Under the pieces are notes generated by a model. That model had not been told where the DNA came from, searched no databases, and saw only the letters and a program-made list of their open reading frames with translations. This document shows, in pieces, positions 28,588 to 37,759 of a DNA stretch of 38,335 bases (its first letter is position 1; the number at the start of each line of letters is the position of its first letter). The stretch is from Gammaproteobacteria bacterium. GTDB lineage: Bacteria; Pseudomonadota; Gammaproteobacteria; QNFE01. The stretch spans positions 1-38,335 of the forward strand of contig QNFE01000015.1 of assembly GCA_003645455.1 (NCBI GenBank), given 5' to 3'. The position numbers and the translations under genes were made by a program.

Positions 28588-28849
28588 TTTACACCGTTTA
28601 TAAAAGTCGGTCTTGGTTTTTGCATAGCAACCTTGATTAAAATTATTTTAAAGTGCATAATTTATTGTGCTGTTTAATAATAAAAACTGCTATTATAATA
28701 ATGAAGGGTGGTTTTAAAAAGGGAAATATGTTTTTTTAAAATTACCATTTTTGATGAATTGAGGATTTTTATTAAACTGACAATAATAAACTAAACTAAT
28801 TGTTTGCAAAAAAGAGAACAAGAGGGGCAGTCCCCTCCACAAAAAAAAT
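28588..28849. other. Non-coding gap
   Basis: This AT-rich stretch lies between the start of the 245-residue protein gene and the next repeat cluster. GAGGGGCAGTCCCCTC near 28822 is a short palindrome (GAGGGG/CCCCTC). I see no gene or RNA. Confidence 0.4.
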
Positions 28850-29180
28850 CCGTCATAACGAGGCGGACGAGAATAATTAATAATTAACAGTTATTAGTTT
28901 AAGTTCCGCTATTAATTTTTAACTATTAACTAATAACTATGTAGACTGCCATATCTCTTTTTGATGTCGTCATAACGAGCGTAGCGAAGTGATCTCTTTG
29001 GGTGTCCGTCTGTTGCAATGAGATTGCTTCGTCTCTTCGTTCCTCGCAATGACGGGATTCTTTTTTTTATTCGGTAATTGTGTAAAATTTAATTATTTTA
29101 TAGTCTCTACTTAAAGTAGCAGGCTCGCTCGCAATGACGGAGGATTTTTTTGAGTTTGTTTTCGCCCTGCAAGATTAGTT
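28850..29180. repeat. Composite repeat cluster, second copy
   Basis: It begins with the same CCGTCATAACGAGGCGGACG block as 17334 and 27287. The AT-rich filler and AACTATTAACTAATAACTAT-TAGACTGCCATATCTCT segments shared with 27367-27412 follow. Next come GTCGTCATAACGAGCGTAGC (28967), ATGAGATTGCTTCGTCTCTT (29019), CTCGCAATGACGG twice (29043, 29128), and CTGCAAGATTAGTTAT (29167), also seen near 1132. These are parts of one modular repeat family. No coding capacity is evident. Confidence 0.75.
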
Positions 29181-29223
29181 ATTTTGTTTTTATTTTTTAA
29201 ATAATTAGAGTTATAACATAAAT

Positions 29224-30441
29224 TTATTTTTGAATTGTTTGTTGTTTTTGGTGTAAGTTTTTGACAAGTTGTGGCAGTGTTTTTTCTTTGTGTAACATTT
29301 CTTTTTCAAGATTTTCTGCATCTTCTTGAATTAACCTATTCCACTCTTCTTGCTCTGCTGGGCTTTGCTTATCCCACTCTTTTTGTTGAGCCTCGTATTG
29401 CAACATATTATTATAGTGTTCTTGATAAATATGAGGGTAGTATTGTTGCAAATAACTCTCATCAATTTTATATATATCCATTCTTTGAAAAAAATTATCA
29501 AATAGAATTTTATCCTCAACAAAGTTATTATATTCTTGAAGTTTGGCAAGATTTTCTATTTTTATAATTTCTTTTAAATCCCCATCTAATGAACTTGTCG
29601 TGTAATTTATTGCCATTTTATCTTGGATTATCATCTTAGCAAATTTTTTAAATTTGATGCCTCTGGCAACATGATGAGTGGCGATAGACACTAAATCTTT
29701 ATCTTTTTTATTTTTGCTTTTATTTTTTTTATTGTCAGAGTCATCATCGGAGTTATTCTCAAATAAGAAAAATTTAAGACGCAAACCAACTTTATTAGCA
29801 ACAATAGGCAGTGAATTTTTCTTTTTTTTATTACCGTCTTTTTTGTCGGTATTTGAAAAAAATCTGCTGTAATGGTTTTGATGTAATAAAAAATATTCCC
29901 AATTAGGTGAGTGATCTGCCCCTTTGTTTTTTAGTTTTTGATAATAATAAACTCTATTGATATGATGGTGATAGTCGGTATAAAGTTTTAACAAAAACGG
30001 ACGGACTATGAATGGTCTGGGGCTATTGCTTTGAATGGTTTCAAACATCACAGAGAAATCCAACCGATCTGTTGGTTCTATTTTAATAATATCTTGCAGT
30101 CCTTTTAACAAAGGATAATATTTAAAAATTGAAAACTTATTATAATATTCCAAACCGTCTATTTGTTTTAATTTATTTTTAAAATCAATTATTTGGCTTT
30201 CATCTGGAGTATTAGTGATTTGTTGTAATGTGATGGATAATTTATCAATCAGCTCTTGTTGTTCTTCAAAAATAGTTAAAACATTATAAAGCTTAACCCT
30301 TTTTTTAATTTGTTCGTTTAAATCGTTGGCAATCGTTTCTAATTCTTGCATCTGTTTATCTGTGGGGGTTTCTCTATCATCTGTTGGTAGATAATATTCA
30401 ATTAACTCATCTGCTGTTACTGCGGTGGCTTTGGCATTCAT
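29224..30441 (-). CDS. Large cytoplasmic protein of unknown function, paralogous to the gene at 27841
   Basis: The 405-residue protein is rich in charged and aromatic residues, with no signal or membrane segment. VKLYNVLTI (49-57), GLEYYNKF (96-103), RPFLLKLYTDYH (147-158) and KMIIQDKMAI (269-278) line up in order with the 245-residue protein at 27841. A disordered Asp/Asn/Lys insertion lies at about 231-249. The C-terminal 100 residues, with QYEAQQKEWDKQSPAEQEEW, are Gln/Glu-rich and probably coiled coil. It begins 18 bases after pyrF and is probably co-transcribed with it. No known family is recognised. Confidence 0.6.
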   Translation of the reverse strand: MNAKATAVTADELIEYYLPTDDRETPTDKQMQELETIANDLNEQIKKRVKLYNVLTIFEEQQELIDKLSITLQQITNTPDESQIIDFKNKLKQIDGLEYYNKFSIFKYYPLLKGLQDIIKIEPTDRLDFSVMFETIQSNSPRPFIVRPFLLKLYTDYHHHINRVYYYQKLKNKGADHSPNWEYFLLHQNHYSRFFSNTDKKDGNKKKKNSLPIVANKVGLRLKFFLFENNSDDDSDNKKNKSKNKKDKDLVSIATHHVARGIKFKKFAKMIIQDKMAINYTTSSLDGDLKEIIKIENLAKLQEYNNFVEDKILFDNFFQRMDIYKIDESYLQQYYPHIYQEHYNNMLQYEAQQKEWDKQSPAEQEEWNRLIQEDAENLEKEMLHKEKTLPQLVKNLHQKQQTIQK

Positions 30442-30459
30442 GCTTTATCCTGTTAAAAA

Positions 30460-31191
30460 TTATAGTTTTTTATCAAGTCCTGTTTGTATTTCTTGTTGAA
30501 TATTTTTGATTAGTTTGATAGGATCTTCACTGTTACGGATGGGGCGACCTATTACTACATAATCGGCACCATTGATTATAGCTTGTTGTGCAGTGGCGAT
30601 TCTTTTTTGATCGTCATCATTATTTTGTATGTTATGACCTGGACGAATACCGGGATTTATTATTAAAAACTTTTGTCCCTCTTGTATTGGTAAATCATCT
30701 CTGATGGGTTTGGTCTCTAAGGCGGAACAAACAACGCCATCTGCCCCTATTTTTAAAGCCTTACGAGCACGCATTAAAACCAAATCTTCTACTGTACCGC
30801 TCATCCCCATTTGCTCCAAATCACTTTTATCAAAGCTGGTGAGGACTGTGACGGCGAGGATTTTCATAGCAGATTTATCGGCTGTGGCAGCTTTTATAAT
30901 TGCATCGTTGCCGTGAATTGTAGCAAACGAGACACCTCTATTTTTGAGTTGATTGACAGCAAGTTTAACCGTCTCTGGAATATCAAAAAATTTCAAATCC
31001 ACCATTACTTTATTGCCTCTTTTGATTATCTCATCAATGGTTTTAAAGTGATTACTCATAAAAAGTTGCAAACCTACTTTAAAAAATTTTATATGGGATT
31101 CTAATTTTTGGACTAATTCCATCGCCTCATCGTGCGTTGAGACATCCAAAGCAAAAATTATTCGCTCATTTAATGGGATATTTTTTTTCAT
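30460..31191 (-). CDS. pyrF: Orotidine 5'-phosphate decarboxylase
   Basis: PyrF decarboxylates OMP to UMP, the last step of pyrimidine synthesis. The ATG at 31191 gives 243 residues beginning MKKNIPLNERIIFALDV; an upstream in-frame start would add 15 residues with no family support. The active-site D-x-K-x-x-D is VDLKFFDIPETV (Asp65, Lys67, Asp70). FATIHGND, LAVTVLTSFD, GVVCSALE, IINPGIRPG and DYVVIGRPI are the expected later motifs. The unknown 405-residue gene follows after 18 bases. Confidence 0.95.
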   Translation of the reverse strand: MKKNIPLNERIIFALDVSTHDEAMELVQKLESHIKFFKVGLQLFMSNHFKTIDEIIKRGNKVMVDLKFFDIPETVKLAVNQLKNRGVSFATIHGNDAIIKAATADKSAMKILAVTVLTSFDKSDLEQMGMSGTVEDLVLMRARKALKIGADGVVCSALETKPIRDDLPIQEGQKFLIINPGIRPGHNIQNNDDDQKRIATAQQAIINGADYVVIGRPIRNSEDPIKLIKNIQQEIQTGLDKKL

Positions 31192-31255
31192 ATTTTCTAT
31201 AAAGCCTTTTAAAAAATTGTGGCGAGACAAAAGCACTAATAAAATTTATAATAAC

Positions 31256-31270
31256 TTCCAAACTTTGGAA
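31256..31270. repeat. Short palindrome upstream of pyrF
   Basis: TTCCAAA-C-TTTGGAA is a perfect 7-bp palindrome about 65 bases ahead of the pyrF start and 39 bases past folD. It could be a weak terminator stem for folD or an operator. Nothing else in the sequence decides between these. Confidence 0.35.
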
Positions 31271-31326
31271 TTATGGTTATAATTTAATTTTGTAACCTAT
31301 TGTTTTTAAGAGAATTATGGGCGGAG

Positions 31327-32217
31327 CTAAAGCACCACTTCCGAAAAACTTAGGTTAGCCATATTCTCATAACATTTTAGGGTATTTAACATCAACATTG
31401 CTACCGTCATAAGCCCGACCCCCCCTGGCACCGGGGTTATATAACCTGCTTTTGACAAGCAAGATTCAAAATCTACATCACCGCATATTTTATTATTTTT
31501 ATCACGATTGATACCAACATCAATAACTATCGCATCTTTTTTGATCCAATCACCTGTGACAAAATTTGGGTGTCCGACTGCAACTATTACTATATCTGCT
31601 TGTCTGGTTATTTGTTTTGAATTGGGAGTGAAGCGATGACAAACACTTATCGTGCAACCTGCAAGCAATAATTCCAAAGCCATCGGACGACCTACGATAT
31701 TTGAGGCACCGACAACTACGGCATGTGATTTTTTAAGATTTACACCAGTGGAGCAGATAAGGTGCATTATGCCATATGGTGTGCAGGGGCGAACCTCTGG
31801 GACTCTAAGAGCTAATTTACCGACATTGCAAGGGTGAAAACCATCCACATCTTTGTGGGGATTTATTTTTTCAATTATTGCATCGCTACTTATTTTGTCT
31901 GGTAGTGGCAGTTGCACCAAAATACCGTGCACTTTTTGATCATTATTGAGTTTTTCAATTAGAATTATTAAATCTTGTTGAGTTGTATTTTCATCAAGAT
32001 GATATGCTTTTGATTCAATTCCTACCTGCTTGCAGGAGATTTTTTTATTTTCTACATAAATTTTTGAGGCGGGGTCGTCTCCTACAATAATAACAGCGAG
32101 AGTTGGTGTTATATATGAGGTTGAAGATAATTTTTTTTTAATCTCATCTATCCGTAATTTAACTTTGTTTTTAACCTCGGCACTTATTTGTTTGCCTGAT
32201 AGGATTTTGGCACTCAT
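31327..32217 (-). CDS. folD: Methylenetetrahydrofolate dehydrogenase / cyclohydrolase
   Basis: FolD interconverts 5,10-methylene- and 10-formyl-tetrahydrofolate using NADP. The 296-residue protein has the Y-x-x-x-K catalytic motif as YVENK (Tyr54, Lys58). Also visible are [33 protein letters not shown], the nucleotide-binding [17 protein letters not shown], and the closing [19 protein letters not shown]. Its ATG overlaps the stop of the PH-like gene upstream by four bases. Confidence 0.96.
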   Translation of the reverse strand: MSAKILSGKQISAEVKNKVKLRIDEIKKKLSSTSYITPTLAVIIVGDDPASKIYVENKKISCKQVGIESKAYHLDENTTQQDLIILIEKLNNDQKVHGILVQLPLPDKISSDAIIEKINPHKDVDGFHPCNVGKLALRVPEVRPCTPYGIMHLICSTGVNLKKSHAVVVGASNIVGRPMALELLLAGCTISVCHRFTPNSKQITRQADIVIVAVGHPNFVTGDWIKKDAIVIDVGINRDKNNKICGDVDFESCLSKAGYITPVPGGVGLMTVAMLMLNTLKCYENMANLSFSEVVL

Positions 32218-32618
32218 TTATTTAAAAGTTCCTCTAATTGTTGATGATTTTTAATTCTACCAATTTTTACTTTTTTCTTGCCGTCCGTTATCGTGGCAGT
32301 TTTGTATGAAAAAATTTGTCCTATTAGATTTGCTTTTAGTTTTATTGTGCTTTTTTTTTCAATTGGCAATTCTATTTTATCGGAGAATAAAAAACCAACA
32401 TTTGCAAAAATTCTTTTGTTCGTTATTTGGAGTTTGGTGGTAGTATTTAACATTAGAGCATTCAATAATGCCAATAAAACTAATAAAAATACTGGCGGAA
32501 ACAACATAATTATGCTTAAAATAATAGCAAGTAAAGTCGGCAGATAAATTATATAATGTTGTTGCGAGATAAAAATTGATTTTTCGTTTTTTGCTAATTT
32601 GTTCTCTAAATAATCCAT
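32214..32618 (-). CDS. Small membrane protein with a PH-like domain
   Basis: The 134-residue protein has a hydrophobic hairpin of two helices (about residues 22-62). A bacterial PH-like domain follows: [20 protein letters not shown] and [20 protein letters not shown], then [17 protein letters not shown]. The pattern of L-x-I-T-N-K-R-I followed by a kinked E-x-x-x-x-K-x-x-x-I strand is typical of the bPH_2 (YdbS/YdbT-like) group. It is first in a two-gene unit with folD (ATGA overlap). Function is unknown. The start codon is only 39 bases from that of the divergent menA. Confidence 0.75.
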   Translation of the reverse strand: MDYLENKLAKNEKSIFISQQHYIIYLPTLLAIILSIIMLFPPVFLLVLLALLNALMLNTTTKLQITNKRIFANVGFLFSDKIELPIEKKSTIKLKANLIGQIFSYKTATITDGKKKVKIGRIKNHQQLEELLNK

Positions 32619-32657
32619 AAAATGTTAAAATCCTCGTTTTTTATTAAAAGTGTTAAA

Positions 32658-33548
32658 ATGAAACATTGGATAAAATCCTTGCGGATACCCACCTTGATAA
32701 TTGCTATCTCGTCAGTTCTAATTGGCAATAGTTATGCGGGTTTAAAGATTGACAATATATCTATAACGATATTTATTCTATCTTTTTTGATAGCAATTAT
32801 TTTGCAAATTATAGCAAACTTTGCGAATGATTATGGTGATTTTATAAATAAAACAGATAATAAAGATCGCACAGGTGATATTCGTGCCTTGCAAACAGGA
32901 GATATTTCACTGCAACAGATGAAAAATGCTATTATTTTTATGAGTGTTCTGGCAGTTTTTGTGGGTTTGATTTTAATCTATGTAGCTTTTGATAAAGATT
33001 TTATTAAGATTCTATTGTTTGTTTTGTTAGGGTTTATAAGTATTTTGGCAGCTTTGCGATACACTCTTTTTAATAAACCCTATGGGTATCGTGGTCTGGG
33101 TGATCTGGCAGTTTTTATATTTTTTGGTAATCTGGCGATTATCGGTAGTTTTTATTTACAAACATTGATTGTTGATTGGTTAATTTTTTTGCCCGCTTGG
33201 GGTTTTGGAGCAATTGCTGTAAGCATTTTAAACATCAATAATATTCGTGATTATAATCAAGACAAAAAAGCAAATAAAAAAACTTTGGTTGTCATTTATG
33301 GCATAGATTTTGCTAAAAAATATCAGTTATTTTTAAATATTATTGCAGTTTTATTGTTTGCTTTATCTGTTGTTTTTATCAAAGATTTATTAAATATGTT
33401 TATTATTATTGCCATAGGTTATATATTTTTTATCAAACCTGCGATAAAATTATACAAATCTCAATGGATATTTTTATACAACGACTATTTAAAAAAACAG
33501 CTTTTTTATCTCGCTATTTTTTCTATCTTTTACAGTTTCATTATTTAA
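32658..33548 (+). CDS. menA: 1,4-dihydroxy-2-naphthoate polyprenyltransferase
   Basis: MenA attaches the polyprenyl tail in menaquinone synthesis at the membrane. From the ATG at 32658 the protein is 296 residues, beginning [20 protein letters not shown]. The ATG at 32622 is only 3 bases from the divergent gene and leaves no room for a leader. [20 protein letters not shown] is the prenyl-diphosphate Asp-rich motif of this family, and [19 protein letters not shown] is the second. About eight to nine membrane helices are present. uvrA follows after 3 bases. UbiA-family relatives look similar, but the N-D-Y-x-D...K-x-D-R pattern favours MenA. Confidence 0.85.
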   Translation: MKHWIKSLRIPTLIIAISSVLIGNSYAGLKIDNISITIFILSFLIAIILQIIANFANDYGDFINKTDNKDRTGDIRALQTGDISLQQMKNAIIFMSVLAVFVGLILIYVAFDKDFIKILLFVLLGFISILAALRYTLFNKPYGYRGLGDLAVFIFFGNLAIIGSFYLQTLIVDWLIFLPAWGFGAIAVSILNINNIRDYNQDKKANKKTLVVIYGIDFAKKYQLFLNIIAVLLFALSVVFIKDLLNMFIIIAIGYIFFIKPAIKLYKSQWIFLYNDYLKKQLFYLAIFSIFYSFII

Positions 33549-33551
33549 AAC

Positions 33552-36377
33552 ATGAAAAACATAAAATTAACCGGGGTTCGCACCCATAACTTAAAAAATA
33601 TTGACATTACGATTCCTCGTGATAAAATGATAGTGATTACTGGGCTTTCAGGCTCTGGTAAGTCATCACTGGCTTTTGATACAATTTTTGCCGAAGGACA
33701 ACGGCGATTTGTCGAGTCTTTGTCCGCTTATGCTCGTCAGTTTTTATCTGTGATGGAAAAACCTGATATTGATTCTGTTGAAGGTTTGTCTCCTGCTATA
33801 TCTATCGAACAAAAAACCCAATCTCACAACCCTCGCTCGACGGTCGGAACTATTACCGAGATTTATGATTATATGCGTCTGTTATATGCCCGTGCAGGTG
33901 ATGCGCTCTGCCCTACCCACAAAACTCTCTTAGATGCTATGAGTGTAAGCCAGATGGTGGATAGAGTATTAGAATTTGATAAAAATGATAAACTTATGCT
34001 GCTTGCCCCTATCGTGCAGGATCGAAAAGGAGAGTATATAGGGTTGCTTGATGATTTAAAAAAACAAGGATTTATCCGAGCTAGAATTGATGGTTTTGTG
34101 TATGAATTAGATAACCCCCCTCAACTAAAATCAACCTTAAAACATACTATTGAGGTTGTGATTGATCGTTTTAAACCAAGAGATGATATAAAACAACGAC
34201 TCGCTGAATCTTTTGAAACAGCTTTGAATCTTGCCGATTCAATGGCAGCTATAACTTGGATTGATGATAAAGAAAAAGGCACAATATATTTTAGCGGTAA
34301 ATATGCCTGTCCTACCTGTGGTTATTCTATCGCAAAATTAGAGCCTAAGATGTTTTCATTCAATAATCCTGCCGGAGCATGTGCGATCTGTGATGGTTTA
34401 GGGATTAAACAATTTTTTGATGAGAAAAAAATTATTGTGGATGAAAATTTATCTTTAAACGAAGGAGCGGTCAAAGGATGGAGCAGTCAAAATGCTTATT
34501 ATTATCAGATGATGAAATCCTTGGCAAATTATTATGGGTTTTCAACAGAAACAGCTTTTAAAAAAATAAAAGACGAATATAAAAAAATTATCCTGTATGG
34601 CAGTGGCAACCAAAAAATAAATTTTGAATATATATCCGATAAAGGTTTTTATAAAAGATCGCATGTTTTTGAGGGTATAATTCCTAATTTATCTCGCCGT
34701 TATAAAGAAACTCAATCAAATGCTATCCGTGAGGATATGACAAAATATATGTCGCAACAACTATGCCAAGATTGCAACGGTGGCAGGCTTAATTTGTCAT
34801 CATCAAATGTTTTTATTGATGACACAAATTTACCAAAAATTACTTCAATGGCAATTGAAAAAAGTTATCAGTTTTTTAAAAACTTAGAACTTGCCGGCAA
34901 AAAAGGCGAGATTGCCCGACCGATTAAACAGGAGATTTTACAAAGATTAAACTTTCTTATCAATGTTGGCTTAGATTATTTAACTCTTGATCGTGGCTCA
35001 TCCAGCCTATCAGGGGGCGAGAGCCAAAGAATCAGATTAGCAAGCCAAATCGGGGCAGGTTTGGTGGGAGTTATGTATGTATTAGACGAGCCATCAATAG
35101 GGCTTCATCAACGCGATAACCAAAGATTACTTGCTACCTTAAACAATTTAAAAAATCTTGGCAATACGATTATCATTGTAGAACATGATGAAGAAGCGAT
35201 TTTAAATGCCGATAGAGTAATAGATATAGGTCCAGGGGCTGGCATCCACGGCGGCGAAATTATATTTGAAGGAACTCCTAAAAAATTACTACAGGATAAA
35301 AAATCTCTGACCGGAGCATATCTATCAAACCGCCGAAGAATTGAGGTTCCCACCAAAAGAAAAAAACCATTGAAACAAAAAATAATAATTAAAAAAGCCT
35401 GTGGCAATAACTTAAAAAATATTGATGTTGAGATTCCTTTGGGGGTAATTTGTTGTATCACAGGGGTGTCAGGCTCTGGAAAATCAACTCTTATCAACGA
35501 TACTTTATATAAATATTTATGTAATGTTTTGCATCGTAGCATAGTTTCTTATGCACCTGTTAAACAAATTGACGGATTATCAAACATTGATAAAGTGATA
35601 GATATAAGCCAAAGCCCCATCGGCAGAACATCTCGCTCTAACCCTGCTACCTATACTGGTGTTTTTACCCACATCAGGGATTTATTTAGCAATACGGAAC
35701 AGGCAAGAATCCGTGGCTTTAAACCAGGACGTTTTAGCTTTAATGTCAAAGGTGGTAGATGTGAGGCTTGTCAAGGAGATGGGTTAATTAAAGTTGCGAT
35801 GCACTTTTTACCAGATATTTCTGTTGTCTGCGATAAGTGTCAAGCCAAAAGATATAATCGAGAAACTCTTGATATAAAATTCAAAGATAAAAATATTTAC
35901 GAAGTTTTACAAATGAGTGTTGAAGAGGCTACGGATTTTTTTGTTAATATTCCCACTATTTACCAAAAACTCAACACACTTATGGAAGTAGGTTTGTCTT
36001 ATATAACTTTGGGACAAAATGCGACAACCCTATCAGGGGGCGAGGCACAAAGAATAAAGTTAGCCAAAGAATTATCAAAAAGAGATACTGGCAGGACATT
36101 GTATATCTTAGATGAGCCCACGACAGGATTGCACTTTCACGATATAAAACAACTCTTAAAAGTTATTACAACTCTGCGAGATAAGGGCAATAGTATTGTT
36201 ATCATCGAGCACAATATGGATGTCATAAAAACCTGTGATTGGATTATTGATCTGGGTCCTGAAGGCGGCGACAAAGGTGGTGAGGTGATAGCCACAGGCA
36301 CCCCAGAACAGGTGACAAAAAATAAAAAATCCTATACAGGACAGTTTTTAAAAGAAATTCTTGGCACAAAAAATTAA
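33552..36377 (+). CDS. uvrA: Excinuclease ABC subunit A
   Basis: UvrA is the damage-sensing ATPase of nucleotide excision repair. The 941-residue length matches the family. The two ABC modules have Walker [10 protein letters not shown] (Lys37) and GVSGSGKST (Lys644), signature motifs [14 protein letters not shown] and [14 protein letters not shown], and Walker [12 protein letters not shown] and [16 protein letters not shown]...CAICDGLG and CEACQGDG...CDKCQ are the zinc-binding regions. It starts 3 bases after menA. Three bases after its stop a foldback element begins. Confidence 0.97.
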   Translation: MKNIKLTGVRTHNLKNIDITIPRDKMIVITGLSGSGKSSLAFDTIFAEGQRRFVESLSAYARQFLSVMEKPDIDSVEGLSPAISIEQKTQSHNPRSTVGTITEIYDYMRLLYARAGDALCPTHKTLLDAMSVSQMVDRVLEFDKNDKLMLLAPIVQDRKGEYIGLLDDLKKQGFIRARIDGFVYELDNPPQLKSTLKHTIEVVIDRFKPRDDIKQRLAESFETALNLADSMAAITWIDDKEKGTIYFSGKYACPTCGYSIAKLEPKMFSFNNPAGACAICDGLGIKQFFDEKKIIVDENLSLNEGAVKGWSSQNAYYYQMMKSLANYYGFSTETAFKKIKDEYKKIILYGSGNQKINFEYISDKGFYKRSHVFEGIIPNLSRRYKETQSNAIREDMTKYMSQQLCQDCNGGRLNLSSSNVFIDDTNLPKITSMAIEKSYQFFKNLELAGKKGEIARPIKQEILQRLNFLINVGLDYLTLDRGSSSLSGGESQRIRLASQIGAGLVGVMYVLDEPSIGLHQRDNQRLLATLNNLKNLGNTIIIVEHDEEAILNADRVIDIGPGAGIHGGEIIFEGTPKKLLQDKKSLTGAYLSNRRRIEVPTKRKKPLKQKIIIKKACGNNLKNIDVEIPLGVICCITGVSGSGKSTLINDTLYKYLCNVLHRSIVSYAPVKQIDGLSNIDKVIDISQSPIGRTSRSNPATYTGVFTHIRDLFSNTEQARIRGFKPGRFSFNVKGGRCEACQGDGLIKVAMHFLPDISVVCDKCQAKRYNRETLDIKFKDKNIYEVLQMSVEEATDFFVNIPTIYQKLNTLMEVGLSYITLGQNATTLSGGEAQRIKLAKELSKRDTGRTLYILDEPTTGLHFHDIKQLLKVITTLRDKGNSIVIIEHNMDVIKTCDWIIDLGPEGGDKGGEVIATGTPEQVTKNKKSYTGQFLKEILGTKN

Positions 36378-36380
36378 ATT

Positions 36381-36540
36381 GGGACCTTTGCATAATTCAA
36401 GTGCTGTTTAGAGAATGTGCGAGCATAGTGCATTTTTATAACAAAAATGAGGAAAATGGCAAGTCCTTTGACGAATTTTTGCTATGAGCATATGCAATCT
36501 ATTTGTTTTATAAATTGTGCTTGAATTATGCAAAGGTCTC
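36381..36540. mobile_element. MITE-like foldback element, copy 2 (160 bp), inverted relative to copy 1
   Basis: The element runs from GGGACCTTTGCATAATTCAA to the matching CTTGAATTATGCAAAGGTC plus TC. Read on the minus strand it matches 18388-18570 almost throughout. It lacks the roughly 24-bp segment with CACGAGCATAGCGAGG; the gap falls between two CA dinucleotides in copy 1. AAATT occurs directly on both sides (36376-36380, 36541-36545) and may be a target duplication. It fills the whole gap between convergent uvrA and the roadblock-like gene. Confidence 0.8.
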
Positions 36541-36543
36541 AAA

Positions 36544-36891
36544 TTATTTATTTTTACAAAAATTTTGAATTTTTAAAGATAGGTTTTTAATATCGGAGTC
36601 TTTATCAAGGCAGACAGAAATATGTCCACAACTTATAGGTTGGACATATTGAAAAAAATTACCGTAACGGATTAAAACATAATCCAAACCGCCACAGTCA
36701 ATCTCGCCCCTTTGTTTGGTTGCCAACAAAACAAGCGGATTTATCAATAATTCTTCATATTTATCAGACTCATTATCGCTACTATTTTTGGTATGAGATT
36801 TGCTTTTCATCTGTAATTTGCCATTTTGATAAATAGCAACATATCTTATATCATCCGATAATTTAAAAATTTGTTTAATCACTGGATGCAT
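36544..36891 (-). CDS. Roadblock/LC7-like conserved protein
   Basis: The ATG at 36891 gives 115 residues beginning MHPVIKQIFKLSDDIRYVAI. A TTG one codon earlier is less likely. DKYEELLINPLVLLATKQRG, EIDCGGLDYVLIRYGNFFQY and GHISVCLDK match a conserved proteobacterial family of this length with a profilin-like roadblock/LC7 fold. No function is established that I know of. The start codon lies right behind a terminator hairpin, so the transcript must begin inside it or read through. Its stop is 4 bases from the foldback element. Confidence 0.7.
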   Translation of the reverse strand: MHPVIKQIFKLSDDIRYVAIYQNGKLQMKSKSHTKNSSDNESDKYEELLINPLVLLATKQRGEIDCGGLDYVLIRYGNFFQYVQPISCGHISVCLDKDSDIKNLSLKIQNFCKNK

Positions 36892-36892
36892 C

Positions 36893-36924
36893 AAAAAACA
36901 CCACTTTTAAAGTTAAAAGCGGTG
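36893..36924 (-). terminator. Strong rho-independent terminator after the Lys-rich exported protein gene
   Basis: On the minus strand CACCGCTTTTAA pairs with TTAAAAGTGGTG (one G-U pair, 2-base loop), followed directly by six T. It lies 16 bases after the stop of the gene at 36940. The T-tract ends one base short of the ATG of the roadblock-like gene. Confidence 0.85.
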
Positions 36925-36939
36925 TAGGGAGTTAACAAA

Positions 36940-37566
36940 TTACTTCTTCTTCTGTTCTTTTTTGTCTGCTTTGGATTTTTGTTTTGCTGTTTTTTTATCT
37001 GCTTTTTCTTTTTGTTTTGCTTCTTTATTAGCTTTTCTCTGCTCCTTGCGAGCTTTTTTTAACTCATCTCTTTTTTGTTTGGCAGTAGCTGTGCAACTTT
37101 GTTTTTGAGCTTTTGCCTCATCTGCAATCTTTGCATTGCAAGATTTGCTTGCCGCTTTTAATTCATCTCTTTTTGCTTTGATGGCTTCTTTTTGCTCTTG
37201 ACGAGTTTTTTTCATCATATTTTTTATGTATTCGCGACACTGTTTTTTTGCTGTTTTATCTTTGGCTGCTTGTTGACATTCTGTGAATTTTTTGTCTGCT
37301 TCTGCTTTGGCATCTTCAACAATTTTCTTTTTACTGTTTTTTAACTCTTGAGCCTGAGATTTTTTCTCATCACGACATTTTTGCCTATCTATCTTTGCTT
37401 TTTCCGTTATGTTTTTTCTGCACTCTTTGGCTTCTGCTGTAATTGCTTTGCCATCAGTAGCAGTCGCAGTATTAGATTCATCTGTTGCTACTGCACCGAC
37501 AATACCTGTATATGCCAACATAAAAAAAGCGAACACCGCAACAAATTTTTTGTAAATGTTTTTCAT
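36940..37566 (-). CDS. Exported Lys/Ala/Gln-rich helical protein
   Basis: The 208-residue protein has a signal peptide (MKNIYKKFVAVFAFFMLAYT...GAVA). The rest is almost uninterrupted charged helix: Lys, Ala, Glu and Gln dominate, and the C-terminal 50 residues are nearly all Lys/Ala/Glu/Gln. Seven single cysteines recur in contexts such as KECRKN, QKCRDE, FTECQQ, KQCREY, KSCNAK and QSCTAT, spaced about 10-35 residues apart. KRDELKKA-like units occur more than once. A long coiled coil cross-linked by disulfides is plausible. Basic charge could let it bind the envelope or nucleic acid. A strong terminator follows, so it is a single-gene unit. Confidence 0.6.
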   Translation of the reverse strand: MKNIYKKFVAVFAFFMLAYTGIVGAVATDESNTATATDGKAITAEAKECRKNITEKAKIDRQKCRDEKKSQAQELKNSKKKIVEDAKAEADKKFTECQQAAKDKTAKKQCREYIKNMMKKTRQEQKEAIKAKRDELKAASKSCNAKIADEAKAQKQSCTATAKQKRDELKKARKEQRKANKEAKQKEKADKKTAKQKSKADKKEQKKK

Positions 37567-37759
37567 AATAAAATTCCATAAGTAATGTAAATCGTCCGAT
37601 AAAATACCAACCTGTGATACTATATTAGAAAATCCTTAAAATTAATCAGACATATAAAACTTATATATCAGCCAACCATAATACACTTTTTTATTTTTTA
37701 TTTTTTATTTTTTGCAAAAAACTCGTAGGATTAAAAAATTTATCTCACTATGTCAAAAA
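37567..37759. other. Non-coding gap
   Basis: This AT-rich gap of about 190 bases holds the presumed promoter of the Lys-rich protein gene and the tail of the sugar-dehydrogenase transcript. No repeat of the families seen elsewhere in the window occurs here. Confidence 0.4.

Noticed and set aside
35108-35542. A 144-codon minus-strand frame inside uvrA
   Set aside because: It is fully inside conserved uvrA coding sequence and has no start signal or family.
36376-36545. AAATT on both sides of MITE copy 2 taken as a proven target duplication
   Set aside because: In AT-rich DNA a five-base match is weak evidence and copy 1 has no matching duplication, so it is reported only as possible.
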